Shown here piece after piece: positions 17,032-26,124 of a DNA stretch of 64,000 nt. The DNA is from JAJECS01 sp965243625 (GTDB taxonomy: Bacteria > Chloroflexota > UBA11872). The position numbers and the translations under genes are program-made. The stretch lies in contig CBDEVI010000002.1 of assembly GCA_965243625.1 (NCBI GenBank), positions 2,852,001-2,916,000 of the forward strand, written 5' to 3'. The notes below the pieces were generated by a model. It had not been told where the DNA came from. It was given only the letters and a program-made list of their open reading frames with translations, and made no database searches. Each line of letters begins with the position of its first letter. Position 1 is the stretch's first letter.

Positions 17032-18117
17032 ATGACCTCGGATGTGACGCGACCAAAGCTCACGCGGTATTCGCCCGGCGCCGGCTGAGCCTGCAAGCTC
17101 AGCCCGACCGAGTTGGCGCACGTGATGCGCCGCATGCCGCAAATGGCGCACGTCGACCTGCTGGTGGACGCCGCCACGATGGACGACGCCGCCGTCTATC
17201 GGGTGCGCGACGACCTTGCCATCGTGGCGACCATCGACGTGTTCACCCCGATCGTCGACGACCCCTACGACTTCGGCGCCATCGCGGCGGCCAACGCGCT
17301 CAGCGACATCTATGCGATGGCTGCCACGCCGCTGCTGGCGCTCAACCTTGCCGGGTTTCCGCGCGACACGCTGTCACTCGACGTGCTCGCGGAGATCCAG
17401 CGCGGCGGCGCCGACACGGTGCTCGAGGCGGGCGCCGTGGTCGCCGGTGGGCACTCCGTGGACGATCCCGTGCCCAAGTTCGGCATGGCGGTGATCGGCA
17501 CGGCGCATCCGGATGCGCTCATTACCAACGCGGGGGCGCGTCCGGGCGATCTGCTGGTGCTCACCAAGCCCATCGGGACCGGCGTCATCAGCACCGCGCT
17601 CAAGCATGACGCCGCGCCACCGGAGTCATTGGACGCCGCCGTGGCCAGCATGCGGACGCTCAATCGAGCGGCGGCCGACACCGCCGCGGCGTTCGGCGCC
17701 CACGCCATGACGGATGTCACGGGCTACGGGCTGTTGGGGCATCTGCGCGAAATGATGCACGCCAGCGGCTGTTCGGCCACGGTGTTTGCCGACCACGTGC
17801 CCGTCTTCCCCGGGGTGCGCGAGCTCATTGCCGCGGACGAGGTGCCGGGCGGCACCGAGCGCAACCTGGCCGCGCTGGACGACCAGGTGACGTGGGTCGC
17901 CGAGCTTCCTGCCGCCGAGCAGTTGCTGCTCGCCGACGCCCAGACGAGCGGCGGGCTGCTCATCGCCATTCCACCGGAGGATGAGCAAGCCTTTCGCGAG
18001 GCGCTGATCGGGGCGGGCGTGGTGACCGCGGCCACCGTCGGACGGGTGGTCGCCGCACGCGCAGCGCCGCTGCACGTCACGCTTTCGCACCTGGAGCCCG
18101 ACCTTGTCACCCGCTAG
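17032..18117 (+). CDS. selD: Selenide, water dikinase (selenophosphate synthetase), UGA-containing selenoprotein
   Basis: SelD makes selenophosphate from selenide and ATP. Read through the in-frame TGA at 17086-17088, the protein has 361 residues with the standard N-terminus KLTRYSPGAG-Sec-ACKLSPTEL: Sec19 aligns with catalytic Cys17 of E. coli SelD, and Lys22 with Lys20. Without readthrough the catalytic segment would be lost and translation would have to start at 17113 or later. The rest is canonical: DDAAVYR, FTPIVDDPYDFG, GGHSVDDP, MTDVTGYGLLGH and DAQTSGGLL. The ATG at 17032 has only a weak ribosome binding site. The ArsA-like gene overlaps its 3' end by 14 bases. Confidence 0.9.
17086..17131 (+). 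promoter_or_regulatory. Sec UGA codon with candidate bacterial SECIS hairpin
   Basis: The UGA at 17086-17088 is followed by a possible stem GGCGCA (17115-17120) / TGCGCC (17126-17131) closing a five-base loop CGTGA. The loop starts about 32 bases after the UGA and has a G in its first two positions, which fits the general bacterial SECIS model of a small G-containing apical loop 16-37 bases downstream. The hairpin is inside the coding sequence, as expected in bacteria. Function is inferred from position. Confidence 0.55.
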
Positions 18118-19336
18118 CGACGCCCGCGTCATCCTCTATACCGGCAAGGGCGGCGTGGGCAAGACCAGCGTCGCCGCCGCGACCGCCCTGCGCTGCGCGG
18201 AGCGCGGGGCGCGAACCATCGTCCTCAGCACCGACGCCGCGCATAGCCTCGGCGACTCCCTGGACCAGCCGCTCGGCCCCGAGCCCATCAAGGTGGCCGA
18301 GCGACTGTGGGCGCAGGAATGCGACATCTACTACAACCTCGAAACCTATTGGGGCACGGTCCAGTCCTGGTTCGAGGCGCTGCTGACGTGGCGGGGCGTC
18401 AACGACCTCCTGGCCGAAGAGATCGCCGTGCTCCCGGGCATGGAAGAGCTGGCCAATCTGCTCTGGATCACCCGTCACGTCGACTCGGGTGACTTCGACG
18501 TGGTGATCGTGGACTGCGCGCCCACCGGCGAGACGCTGCGTCTCCTGGCGTTTCCCGAGGTCGGGCGCTGGTGGATGGACAAGCTGCTGCCGATCAATCG
18601 CCAGCTCGCGCGCATGGTTCGCCCGATGGCGCGGCGGGTCACCGATCTGCCGCTGCCCGAGGATTCCGTCTTCGTCGCCATGGGCGAGCTGGTCGAACAG
18701 TTAGAGAAACTGCGGGAGCTGCTAACGCGTCCCGGCCAGTCGACGGTCAGGATCGTGGTGAATCCGGAAAAGATGGTCATCCGCGAGGCCCAGCGAAGCT
18801 TCACCTACCTGACGCTGTACGACCACATCACCGACGCGCTGGTGGTGAACCGCCTCGTCCCCGCGGATGCCACGGGCGACTTCGCCGCCAGTTGGCGCCG
18901 CATGCAGCAGCGCTACATGGGAGAAATCCATTCCATGTTCGATCCCGTGCCCGTCTTGCAGATCCCGCAGTTTCCGGAGGAAGTCGTCGGACTCGACCGG
19001 CTGCGGGCGATGGGGGAGCAGATGCACGGCGATGACGATCCGGCGGCCGTCCTGGTGCGCGAGCGTCCGTATCACATCGCCCAGATCGACGGCGAGTTCG
19101 AGTTTCAGATCCCGGCCCCCTTCATCGACCGCCGCGACGCGGCGCTGATCCGACGGGGGGACGAGCTCGTCGTGCGCATGGGTGCGGCGCGGCGCAACAT
19201 CGTGCTGCCACGGGCCCTGGCCCGCATGGAGCATCAGCGGGCGCGGCTGGAAGAGGGCCAGTTGCGGATCAGGTTCGTGCCGCGCTCCGCCGCGGAGTTG
19301 GCGTCAGACGACGCCTCGCTGCCGAAAACGAGCTAA
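18104..19336 (+). CDS. ArsA/GET3-family ATPase
   Basis: A 410-residue ATPase of the arsenite-pump/GET3 family. The deviant Walker A GKGGVGKT is at residues 14-21, switch I STDAAHSLGDSL follows, and the switch II/Walker B region is VVIVDCAPTGETLRLLAFPE. The C-terminal 80 residues (PAPFIDRRDAALIRRGDELVVRMG) resemble the small HSP20-like domain common in chloroflexal and cyanobacterial ArsA proteins. There is a single ATPase unit and no arsB or arsR nearby, so a role other than arsenite export (membrane-protein targeting or a metabolic chaperone) is possible. The TTG start at 18104 lies inside selD and has GGAG eight bases upstream, implying translational coupling. Confidence 0.8.
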   Translation: MSPASDARVILYTGKGGVGKTSVAAATALRCAERGARTIVLSTDAAHSLGDSLDQPLGPEPIKVAERLWAQECDIYYNLETYWGTVQSWFEALLTWRGVNDLLAEEIAVLPGMEELANLLWITRHVDSGDFDVVIVDCAPTGETLRLLAFPEVGRWWMDKLLPINRQLARMVRPMARRVTDLPLPEDSVFVAMGELVEQLEKLRELLTRPGQSTVRIVVNPEKMVIREAQRSFTYLTLYDHITDALVVNRLVPADATGDFAASWRRMQQRYMGEIHSMFDPVPVLQIPQFPEEVVGLDRLRAMGEQMHGDDDPAAVLVRERPYHIAQIDGEFEFQIPAPFIDRRDAALIRRGDELVVRMGAARRNIVLPRALARMEHQRARLEEGQLRIRFVPRSAAELASDDASLPKTS

Positions 19337-19366
19337 GCGCCCAGGCGGGGGAGCGCCTGGGCGCTT
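19335..19366. terminator. Strong hairpin between convergent genes (terminator 1)
   Basis: A perfect 13-bp stem AAGCGCCCAGGCG / CGCCTGGGCGCTT with a six-base loop GGGGAG, starting at the stop codon of the ArsA-like gene. There is only a short T run after it on the plus strand (GAGGTTTCCC), so it may act by structure alone. Confidence 0.7.
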
Positions 19367-19373
19367 GAGGTTT

Positions 19374-19398
19374 CCCGTTCGGCCGCCGGCCGAACGGG
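19374..19398. terminator. Second strong hairpin between convergent genes (terminator 2)
   Basis: A perfect 11-bp stem CCCGTTCGGCC / GGCCGAACGGG with loop GCC, seven bases after the first hairpin and just before the 3' end of the Crp-family gene. The tandem arrangement suggests a bidirectional terminator that keeps the two convergent transcripts apart. Confidence 0.65.
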
Positions 19399-19404
19399 CG
19401 CGGG

Positions 19405-20076
19405 CTACGTGCCCGAGGGGTAGTAGCCCAGAAGCTGCTGAAGCTTCGAGAGGCTCAGAATGGAGATCAGCCGTTTGCGCCCTTGCGCCGGCGCCAGGGC
19501 GCCCGCCCGCCGCAGCGTGCTGATGGCCAGGCTCACGCTCTCCCGCACCGTGCCGAGACGCTGGGCCAACTCCTCGTGCGTCACTTCCAGGTCCGTGGTG
19601 CCCTCGCGTTCGGCCATTTGCAGCAGGGCCAGCGCCACCGAATCGGCCACGCTGGCCAAGGCGGTGTGGCTCGCCCGCGTCTCGACCGCGGCCAGGCGCC
19701 GAATCTGCGATCGGACGAGCTCGACGCTGAAGCTTGGGTACTTGCGCAGCAGACGCTGGAAGGAGGCCCCTTCAAGCCAGGCCACGTGCGCCGGCGCATC
19801 GGCCTCGATGAAGGTGCGCTCGTAGGTCTCGCTGGGGAAGAGATTCTCGAACCAATCCCCCTGCCGCAGCGAGGCCGCGGCGAGCTGCTTGCCCTTCGGG
19901 CTCAAACGCCAGACGGTGATTGCCCCGTCGCACACGATGCCGACCCGCGGACGGTCCACGGCCGGATCCATCACCAGGTCGCCGGCACGATATGTCGCCG
20001 GGTGCGCGCCTTCGGCGCGCAGATTAGCCATGAGCTTGGCGCCCACGGTCCGGTCTCCGTCAGTGTTCGACGTCAT
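19405..20076 (-). CDS. Crp/Fnr-family transcriptional regulator
   Basis: A 223-residue regulator. The N-terminal half is a cyclic-nucleotide-binding-like beta-roll (YRAGDLVMDPA, GAITVWRLSPKGKQLAAASLRQGDWF), followed by a long dimerisation helix and a winged helix-turn-helix with THEELAQRLGTVRESVSLAISTLRRAGAL near residues 165-193. The PRxR-type cAMP signature is not seen, nor are Fnr cysteines, so the effector is unknown. The ATG at 20076 has GGAGGAG about 10 bases upstream. The gene is monocistronic and sits next to, but separate from, the two-component system on the same strand. Confidence 0.85.
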   Translation of the reverse strand: MTSNTDGDRTVGAKLMANLRAEGAHPATYRAGDLVMDPAVDRPRVGIVCDGAITVWRLSPKGKQLAAASLRQGDWFENLFPSETYERTFIEADAPAHVAWLEGASFQRLLRKYPSFSVELVRSQIRRLAAVETRASHTALASVADSVALALLQMAEREGTTDLEVTHEELAQRLGTVRESVSLAISTLRRAGALAPAQGRKRLISILSLSKLQQLLGYYPSGT

Positions 20077-20201
20077 TGTCGACCACTCCTCCGTTTAGCA
20101 CGGGCGACGTCCGCCGCGTCAGTTGGAGCATAGGCCGACAACCGGACCGAATCATGAAAATCTGGTGAGGACGTGTTGCGGGCTCCGGCGAGGCCCGCGA
20201 A

Positions 20202-21641
20202 TCAGATGTGATACCTCACGTTCGCGCGGTCGTCCGCCGGGCCGGCGTGACCATCCGCGGGCAGCCGCACCTCGAAGACCGCGCCGCCAAGCTCGCTGCG
20301 CCCCGCCTCCACGCTGCCGCCGTGCGCTTCGGCCACACGCTTGACGATGGTCAGGCCCAGCCCGGTGCCGCCCGTTGCGCGCGACCGCGAGGGGTCCACC
20401 CGATAGAACCGGTCGAAGATGTGGGGCACGTGCTCGGGGTCGATTCCGCGGCCGTCGTCCGCCACCACCAGCCGCGCCATGCCGTTGTGCCGTCGCACGT
20501 CGACTTCGATCCGGCCCGCCGGTTCCGTCGCCGCAATGGCGTTTTGCACCAGGTTGCGCACCACGCGTTCGAGCCTGTCCACGTCCCCCGAGATCAGCAC
20601 CTCGCCGTCCCCCCGCACCCATAGCTCGCGGCTCCCCGCCAGCGGTTCGAGGTCGTGAACGGCTCGCTCGGCCAGCGCGCGCACCTCCACCGGCTCGAAC
20701 CGCATTTCCGTCGCGGCGTCCAGCTCAGCGATGGCCAACAGGTCGTCCACGATCCGCTGCATGCGGGTGGCTTCGCGAAGGATCGCCTCCGCGGCCTCAT
20801 CGTCGGCGCCGGATGCCGCGCCGCGGCACAGGATCTCGGCATTGCCGCGTATCACCGTCAGCGGCGTCTTCAGCTCGTGCGAGGCGTCGGCCAGAAAGCG
20901 GTGCTGCGAGGTCACCAGCTGCTCGATCGAGTCGAGCATCCGATTGAACGTCCGGCCCAGCGTCTTGATCTCGTCCCCGCCCTTCCCAACCTCGATCCGG
21001 CGGCTGAGATCCCCGACCTGGTAAATCGCTTCCGCGGTGCGCGTTAAGGCTTTGACCGGGTTCATGGACTTGCGCGTGAGGTACAAGCCGCTCACCAGGG
21101 CCACGGCAACCACGCCGGCCATCCCGCCGAGCAGATAGCCATGGAACGGCAGAATGGCGCCCTCGGCGACGTCGACCGAGCTTGCGACCTGCAGCACCCC
21201 CTCGATCCGGCCCTGCCATACGATCGGAGCAATCAGGACGCGCATGCGGGTGCCGTCCTGCAAGCGGACGTCCTCGAACCGCTCTTCTCCCGTGCGCAGC
21301 GCCTCGTAGACCCCCGGAGTCACTGGGAGCTGCCGCCCGCCCAGATTCGCCGACGTCATTTCGGGTATGCCGGAAGGGTTGACGAATTGGTGGTAGATGT
21401 CGGGCTGCGCCAGCTTGGTCGCAATCGAGTCCGGCAGGAGACTCAGCGTCGCCTGCACGCCCGCGACCGGCTGGCCGGCCTCACCGAGTTCCAGCACGTG
21501 GCCCGCGCGGCCTTGCAGCGCCACGTCCACTTCGCTTCGCACCCGCGCCGCAAGGAGAAAGTGCAGCAGCAGCCCAAAGCCCAGAACCGTGGCCACCACA
21601 AAGCCCACGTACCACAGCGCCAGCTTGAGCCGAATGCTCAC
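20202..21641 (-). CDS. Sensor histidine kinase
   Basis: A 479-residue membrane kinase. Two membrane segments (about 8-32 and 165-190) flank an extracytoplasmic sensor of about 130 residues; a HAMP domain follows (TRKSMNPVKALTRTAEAI). The phosphorylated His is in FLADASHELKTPLTVIRGN, and the ATPase domain shows NAIAAT (N box), DDGRGIDPE (G1), IFDRFYR (F box) and GGTGLGLTIV (G2). Its start overlaps the stop of the response regulator by four bases (ATGA), so the pair is translationally coupled. The signal is unknown; the layout resembles MprB/CusS-type envelope-stress kinases. Confidence 0.9.
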   Translation of the reverse strand: MSIRLKLALWYVGFVVATVLGFGLLLHFLLAARVRSEVDVALQGRAGHVLELGEAGQPVAGVQATLSLLPDSIATKLAQPDIYHQFVNPSGIPEMTSANLGGRQLPVTPGVYEALRTGEERFEDVRLQDGTRMRVLIAPIVWQGRIEGVLQVASSVDVAEGAILPFHGYLLGGMAGVVAVALVSGLYLTRKSMNPVKALTRTAEAIYQVGDLSRRIEVGKGGDEIKTLGRTFNRMLDSIEQLVTSQHRFLADASHELKTPLTVIRGNAEILCRGAASGADDEAAEAILREATRMQRIVDDLLAIAELDAATEMRFEPVEVRALAERAVHDLEPLAGSRELWVRGDGEVLISGDVDRLERVVRNLVQNAIAATEPAGRIEVDVRRHNGMARLVVADDGRGIDPEHVPHIFDRFYRVDPSRSRATGGTGLGLTIVKRVAEAHGGSVEAGRSELGGAVFEVRLPADGHAGPADDRANVRYHI

Positions 21642-22339
21642 GACGTCGCCTTTCGCAGCACGTAGCCAACGCCGCGCACCGTGTGTATCAAGCGCGGGTG
21701 GTCATCCGTTTCGAGCTTGCGTCTGAGGTAGCCGACGTACACGTCCACCACGTTGGACACGGCTCGCGGTTCGTAACCCCACATCCGGTCGAGCAACTCC
21801 GACCGGGTGAGCACGCGGCCTGGCTGCTCCATCAACGCGCGCAAGAGCTCGAACTCGGTCTGCGTCAGGCTCAGGGGCTCGCCCATCGCGGTGACCTGCC
21901 GCGCCCCGAGGTCCATCTGCACGCCGTCGAAGGACAGCACCCGGCGCTCGGCCGGCCCGTGCCGGCGCAGCAGCGCCCGCACGCGGGCCACCAGCTCGCC
22001 AAAGGCGAAGGGCTTCGGCAGGTAGTCGTCGGCCCCGGCGTCCAGGCCGCGGATGCGGTCCGCCACGCGATCCCGCGCCGTCAGGAACAGGACCGGAACG
22101 TCGTTCTTCGCCCGCACCTGGTGGAGCACGTCGAATCCGTCGAGTCCCGGCATCATCACGTCCAGGATCACCACGTCGGCCGCCCCGGCGTTGATGGCCT
22201 CGAGCGCCTGCGTGCCATCCGAGGCCACGCGCACATCGAACCCCTCGATGCCCAGGCCGCGTCGCAGCATGTCCAGGATCGCCGGATCGTCATCAACCGC
22301 CAGGACCCGAGGAGTGGGCTCAACGTTGGTGCGCGCCAC
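21638..22339 (-). CDS. OmpR-family response regulator
   Basis: A 233-residue response regulator. The receiver domain has the acidic pair in AVDDDPAIL, the phosphoacceptor Asp in VVILDVMMPGLDGF, and the conserved Lys in YLPKPFAFGEL. The C-terminal winged helix (LTQTEFELLRALMEQPGRVLTRSELLDRMWGY...VDVYVGYLRRKLE) is of the OmpR/PhoB type and binds DNA direct repeats. It is the first gene of the pair with the kinase. Closest general type is MprA/MtrA-like; targets are unknown. Confidence 0.92.
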   Translation of the reverse strand: MARTNVEPTPRVLAVDDDPAILDMLRRGLGIEGFDVRVASDGTQALEAINAGAADVVILDVMMPGLDGFDVLHQVRAKNDVPVLFLTARDRVADRIRGLDAGADDYLPKPFAFGELVARVRALLRRHGPAERRVLSFDGVQMDLGARQVTAMGEPLSLTQTEFELLRALMEQPGRVLTRSELLDRMWGYEPRAVSNVVDVYVGYLRRKLETDDHPRLIHTVRGVGYVLRKATS

Positions 22340-22465
22340 CTGCCGCCAACCTATCGCGACGGAGACACGGCAGGGCCGGCGCGCCGCCCGACGTCACCGT
22401 GCCTCGGCCCTGGCGCCATGCCACTCTGCATCTGACTGCCTTGTTTCAGTGTAGTGATCCGGGCC

Positions 22466-23359
22466 TCATCCGCGCACGAGGTCCGTTTCCACCACGCGCC
22501 GCAGGATGCTCACCGCGTCGAGCAGCTCGGCCGTGTCATCGATTCTCGCGATCTGAATCACCATCCCGGCGACGCCGTCGCGGACGGCGACGGCCAGGCG
22601 GGCCTCGTAGATGTCGCCACCGCTGGCCACGCGCGTGCGAGCGGCGCCCGAGGCAGTGCCGATTCCGGGCGGTGGCAACGGCTCGAGCTCGGTGACGTCC
22701 GCTACCCGCGCCGCTGCCTGGAGTCCTTGCACCAGGCCGAGCGCCAGGCTTTCGAGAAAGGCATCCGGTCGCTCGATGATGCCCGCGACCACTTGCACGT
22801 CCACGGGCTCGACGGCGCTCCCCACCAGCACAAGCGCGAGGAGGAACGGATCGCCGCGGCGCACGACCAAGGGGGCGAGAAACTGGTTGGCCAAGCCCAC
22901 CGCATCGGCCGTGATTTCGCCGGCGCCGGGCTGGAACACCGTCAATGCGGGGTCGTCCGGCAAGTCGCCCGGACCCGGGAGCAGCGCCAGCAGCTCGGCA
23001 TCGGTGGGCGGCACCGGACCCGTGGGCGTCGGCGGAACGGTCGGCGACGTTGTCGGCGCCGGTGACGGCTCGACCGCCGGCGAAGCCACCGGTGTCGTCG
23101 GCGGCACCGGTGCCGGAGTCGGTGTGGCGGTTACGGACGGCGTGGGGGTCGGCGTGGCGGTGGCAAACGGAATTGGCGTCCAGGTGGGGGTCGGGTCCGG
23201 CGTGACCGTGGCCGGAGGGCGGGCCGTCGTGGCCGGCACGCCCGGCAGATCACAGGCTCCGAGCATCGCGCCAAGGATCGCGATGACCGCCACGGCTCGA
23301 AGCGAGATGCGCGGAACCGGTGCTGAGCGGTCGTGTGGCGTGGCTGACGGCCCTTTCAT
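22466..23359 (-). CDS. Pro/Thr-rich lipoprotein of unknown function
   Basis: A 297-residue lipoprotein. The signal has a hydrophobic stretch AVAVIAILGAML and a lipobox LGAC, then about 85 residues of Pro/Thr/Val repeats (ATPTPTPSVTATPTPAP) that probably span the cell wall. The folded part, about residues 120-297, contains no recognised motif; it is Val/Ala-rich and ends in ARIDDTAELLDAVSILRRVV. A sensor or binding role near the upstream two-component system is possible but not shown. It lies 126 bases downstream of the start side of the response regulator, on the same strand and upstream of it. Confidence 0.65.
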   Translation of the reverse strand: MKGPSATPHDRSAPVPRISLRAVAVIAILGAMLGACDLPGVPATTARPPATVTPDPTPTWTPIPFATATPTPTPSVTATPTPAPVPPTTPVASPAVEPSPAPTTSPTVPPTPTGPVPPTDAELLALLPGPGDLPDDPALTVFQPGAGEITADAVGLANQFLAPLVVRRGDPFLLALVLVGSAVEPVDVQVVAGIIERPDAFLESLALGLVQGLQAAARVADVTELEPLPPPGIGTASGAARTRVASGGDIYEARLAVAVRDGVAGMVIQIARIDDTAELLDAVSILRRVVETDLVRG

Positions 23360-23401
23360 GGCAGGCCCGCGATTCTAGTGGCGTTGGCGGAAACCGTGCG
23401 C

Positions 23402-24415
23402 CTATCCGGCGAGCGGCACCCGCCGACCGTCCTGCATGATCAGTCGGCCGTCGACGTGAACGGTCGGACGCGCGATCACGCCGTCCTGATGAAACGGCAC
23501 GTCAACGGTGCCGCCGATGTGAAGGCTCGCACCCAACGCCACGTGCGCCGTGCCGGCCACTTTCTCGGCTTCCAGGACGTTTCCGCTGAGCCGCGCATTG
23601 GGATTCGTGCCGATCCCAAGCTCGGCGAGGTTGCGCGCCCCGTCGCCCACTTCGGCGAACACCGCCTCGAGCTGGGCGGCGCCGGACCCGTCCACCGCCG
23701 CGGCCAAACCGTCCCGCACGGTGATGCGCATCGGCGGGTCCGGGAGCACGTCCTCGATCATCGAGGCCGCGTCGATCACCACGGTTCCGGTCGCGGTGCC
23801 CTCCACTGGCGCGATGAAGGCCTCGCCCGCCGGCAAGTTCCCCATGTCGCCCGGCGTCGTGAAGTGTCCGGTGTCGGCTAGGCCGTCCCGCCCCACGGCG
23901 CTGAATGTCAGGTCGCAGCCGCCGGGTGAGGTGAGCGTGACCTCCGCGCCGGCGCTCAAGATGGCCGCGAGCTCTTCCGACTCGCGCGCGATGGCCGAGT
24001 AGTCCGCCGCCAGCGTCCGCATGGCCATCTCGTAGGTGATGGACGGCATGCTCGCCACCCGGGCGCCGGCGTCGGTCGCCGCCGTGCGCGCGCGCGTGTG
24101 CGTGAGCGACTTCGACGTGGGCAGCACGCAAACCGTGGCGGCGCGCATGGCCTCGGCGACGTCCGGCGGCGGCTCGCTGCCGTGGCGCTCGGCCACCGGC
24201 ATCACCAGCAGCGTCACGTCGCGCGCGTGCCGCAGCGCGCCGGCATGGAATAGCTCGCCGATGGCCCGCTTCGGGGGATCGCTCACAATCACTACGCGGT
24301 CGTCGGCAGCCACCGCCAAGCACTGGCGCATCACGTTGTCGACCATCGCCGATTCGTCGGCCGTCAACCTCCGCGGTGGACTCGTGTCCGGTCCCACCGA
24401 CTCGACATGGTCCAT
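23402..24415 (-). CDS. M29-family aminopeptidase
   Basis: A 337-residue metallo-aminopeptidase of the thermophilic M29 family (aminopeptidase T/AmpS type), which removes N-terminal residues with two divalent metals. The metal-binding end of the protein is evident: NLAELGIGTNP (Glu), NVLEAEKVAGTAHVALG (Glu and His) and the final VDVPFHQDGVIARPTV...DGR (His and Asp), as in the family. Length is slightly short of the usual 370-410. The ATG at 24415 has AGGGA upstream; a longer reading frame to 24682 overlaps the neighbouring gene and has no family support. Probably a housekeeping peptide-recycling enzyme. Confidence 0.82.
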   Translation of the reverse strand: MDHVESVGPDTSPPRRLTADESAMVDNVMRQCLAVAADDRVVIVSDPPKRAIGELFHAGALRHARDVTLLVMPVAERHGSEPPPDVAEAMRAATVCVLPTSKSLTHTRARTAATDAGARVASMPSITYEMAMRTLAADYSAIARESEELAAILSAGAEVTLTSPGGCDLTFSAVGRDGLADTGHFTTPGDMGNLPAGEAFIAPVEGTATGTVVIDAASMIEDVLPDPPMRITVRDGLAAAVDGSGAAQLEAVFAEVGDGARNLAELGIGTNPNARLSGNVLEAEKVAGTAHVALGASLHIGGTVDVPFHQDGVIARPTVHVDGRLIMQDGRRVPLAG

Positions 24416-24564
24416 TTCACGTCCCTGAAACAGCGGTCGCGCGAATGATATCCCCGGCTCGCCGCGACATGGGGCCGAATCCGTCAAGGGCCTGCCGTCC
24501 CCCGCGCCGTCGCGGTGGGTGTGTCGACCCCTGCGCCGGGCCGGCGCTACTCCGTCCGGACCGC

Positions 24565-26124
24565 CTAGCCCGGCGCGAGAACAGCAGCCGCAAGGCGAAC
24601 CAGGATGGTGGTGTGCCCGATGATCAACACCACTGAATCCTCCGAACGCTCGGCGTGGGCCGCACGTCCGTCTCCGAGCCATTGGGCCGTCGTGCCGTAG
24701 TCGCTCGAAAGGCCGGGGCCAAGGCCCTCTGCCAGGAAGAGAGCGACCAGGGCCGTCCAGAATTCGTCCAGGTCCTCGTCCGAGTCCCAGCGAAACTTCA
24801 TCGTCAGCAGCCCGTGGCCCTGCTCGTTCCGATAGAGCGCGTAGGCGTCGCCGCCCCAGCCCGCAGCCGCATTCGCGGCGACTGTGGGAATGTTCCCGCC
24901 CGAGAGGAACACGCTGAGCATGAACTCACCAAAGACATCGCGCCGTACCTCACTCCAGCCCGGCGGCAGCTGGTCGATCATCGATGGCAGGTCGACGTCC
25001 AGCGGCGCTTCTCCCGCCGCGTATTTAGCCGGATGCAATATCTGCTCGGTTGACGCCGGCAATCGGGCATAGGCGGCGTCCACCGCACCCCAACCGCCGT
25101 CCAGCAATGCCGTCACGAAGGCGTGGCCCGACAGATAGGGAAAAAACAGCACGGCCTGCAGCGCCGGCGGCGACCGGGAGAGCGCATTGTCCGGCGGCGG
25201 CGCGTACGATCCCAACTCGGCGAGCTGCTCGCGGCTCAGTTGCCGCAGGGCGTACTGCACCTCGGCTACCGTCGCGTCGCCTTCGACAAGCGCCAGAAGG
25301 GCGGCCAAGGCATCTTGATTGCCTTCGACGCTCTCCTCCAGCGCATCCAGGTCGAACGCGCGGTCTTGGAGCGCATGCACGTATTCGTGCGCCAGCGTCA
25401 CGATGACCATCGGGGCCGCCGCATCGTGGTCCCCGATGATGACGATCTCCTCGGTCTCCGAGTCGTAGAAGCCCGCCACTTGCTCGGTATAGAGCGCCAG
25501 TTGCAGCTCGTAGAGATTCTCGTCGGGGCGAATCAGACCGAGCAGCTCCCACTCCAGCTGATCGGCCGCCGCCTCATCCGCCGGATACTCCTCCTCAAAC
25601 TCGGCGGGCAGCCACTCCGCAAACTCCTCGGGCGTCATGAGCGACGCCGGAACATCCCACGGCTCGAGGCCACGCCAAGCCGCAATCCTCGGGCCCATGT
25701 CTGCCAGCAGCGCCGCGAGCTCCGGCGCGACCGCGGGCTCCGCCTGCGGGCTGACCGTGGGGGTGGGCGTCGGGATTGGTGTCGGCGTTGGCCTGGGCGT
25801 TGGCGTTGGCGAAGGTGTCGGCGTGGCGGCTACCGGTTCAGCCGCGACGGTGGGTGAAGCCTCCGCGCGAACGCTGGTCGGGACGGCCGTTGCAGGCGCC
25901 GGCTGTGCTTCTGTCGGAGCCGGGGACGGCGTCCCGACAATCGCCGCCACCGCCGCGGGCGCTTCGACCTCGGGTCTCGCGTCGTCGGACGGGTCGCATG
26001 CCCACGAAAGCGTCAGCACGAGCGCCAGCGCCGCCGTCCACGCCAGGCGTCGACGCGGTGGCCGCAACTTCAGCAGCGTCTCGCGCGCTCTTGCGCACAG
26101 CGCGCGGGGCTCAGCGTGATCCAT
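24565..26124 (-). CDS. HEYVH putative metallopeptidase lipoprotein
   Basis: A 519-residue exported protein. A hydrophobic signal ends LALVLTLSWAC, an imperfect lipobox with Cys as probable lipidation site; then about 90 residues of Pro/Thr repeats (PTPSPTPTPRPTPTP). The folded part has LAHEYVHALQD with the HExxH zinc motif, and ALVEGDATVAE about 45 residues later as likely source of the third (Glu) ligand. Proteolysis outside the cell is inferred. The ATG at 26124 has AGGA upstream. The 3' end overlaps nothing; 150 bases separate it from the M29 gene on the same strand. Confidence 0.7.
   Translation of the reverse strand: MDHAEPRALCARARETLLKLRPPRRRLAWTAALALVLTLSWACDPSDDARPEVEAPAAVAAIVGTPSPAPTEAQPAPATAVPTSVRAEASPTVAAEPVAATPTPSPTPTPRPTPTPIPTPTPTVSPQAEPAVAPELAALLADMGPRIAAWRGLEPWDVPASLMTPEEFAEWLPAEFEEEYPADEAAADQLEWELLGLIRPDENLYELQLALYTEQVAGFYDSETEEIVIIGDHDAAAPMVIVTLAHEYVHALQDRAFDLDALEESVEGNQDALAALLALVEGDATVAEVQYALRQLSREQLAELGSYAPPPDNALSRSPPALQAVLFFPYLSGHAFVTALLDGGWGAVDAAYARLPASTEQILHPAKYAAGEAPLDVDLPSMIDQLPPGWSEVRRDVFGEFMLSVFLSGGNIPTVAANAAAGWGGDAYALYRNEQGHGLLTMKFRWDSDEDLDEFWTALVALFLAEGLGPGLSSDYGTTAQWLGDGRAAHAERSEDSVVLIIGHTTILVRLAAAVLAPG

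Noticed and set aside
17113..18117. selD starting at TTG/ATG after the TGA
   Set aside because: It would lack the catalytic Cys/Sec and the Lys that define the enzyme, whereas reading through the TGA restores the canonical N-terminus.
18104..19336. Arsenite-resistance operon
   Set aside because: Only an ArsA-like ATPase is present; no arsB, arsC, arsD or arsR nearby.
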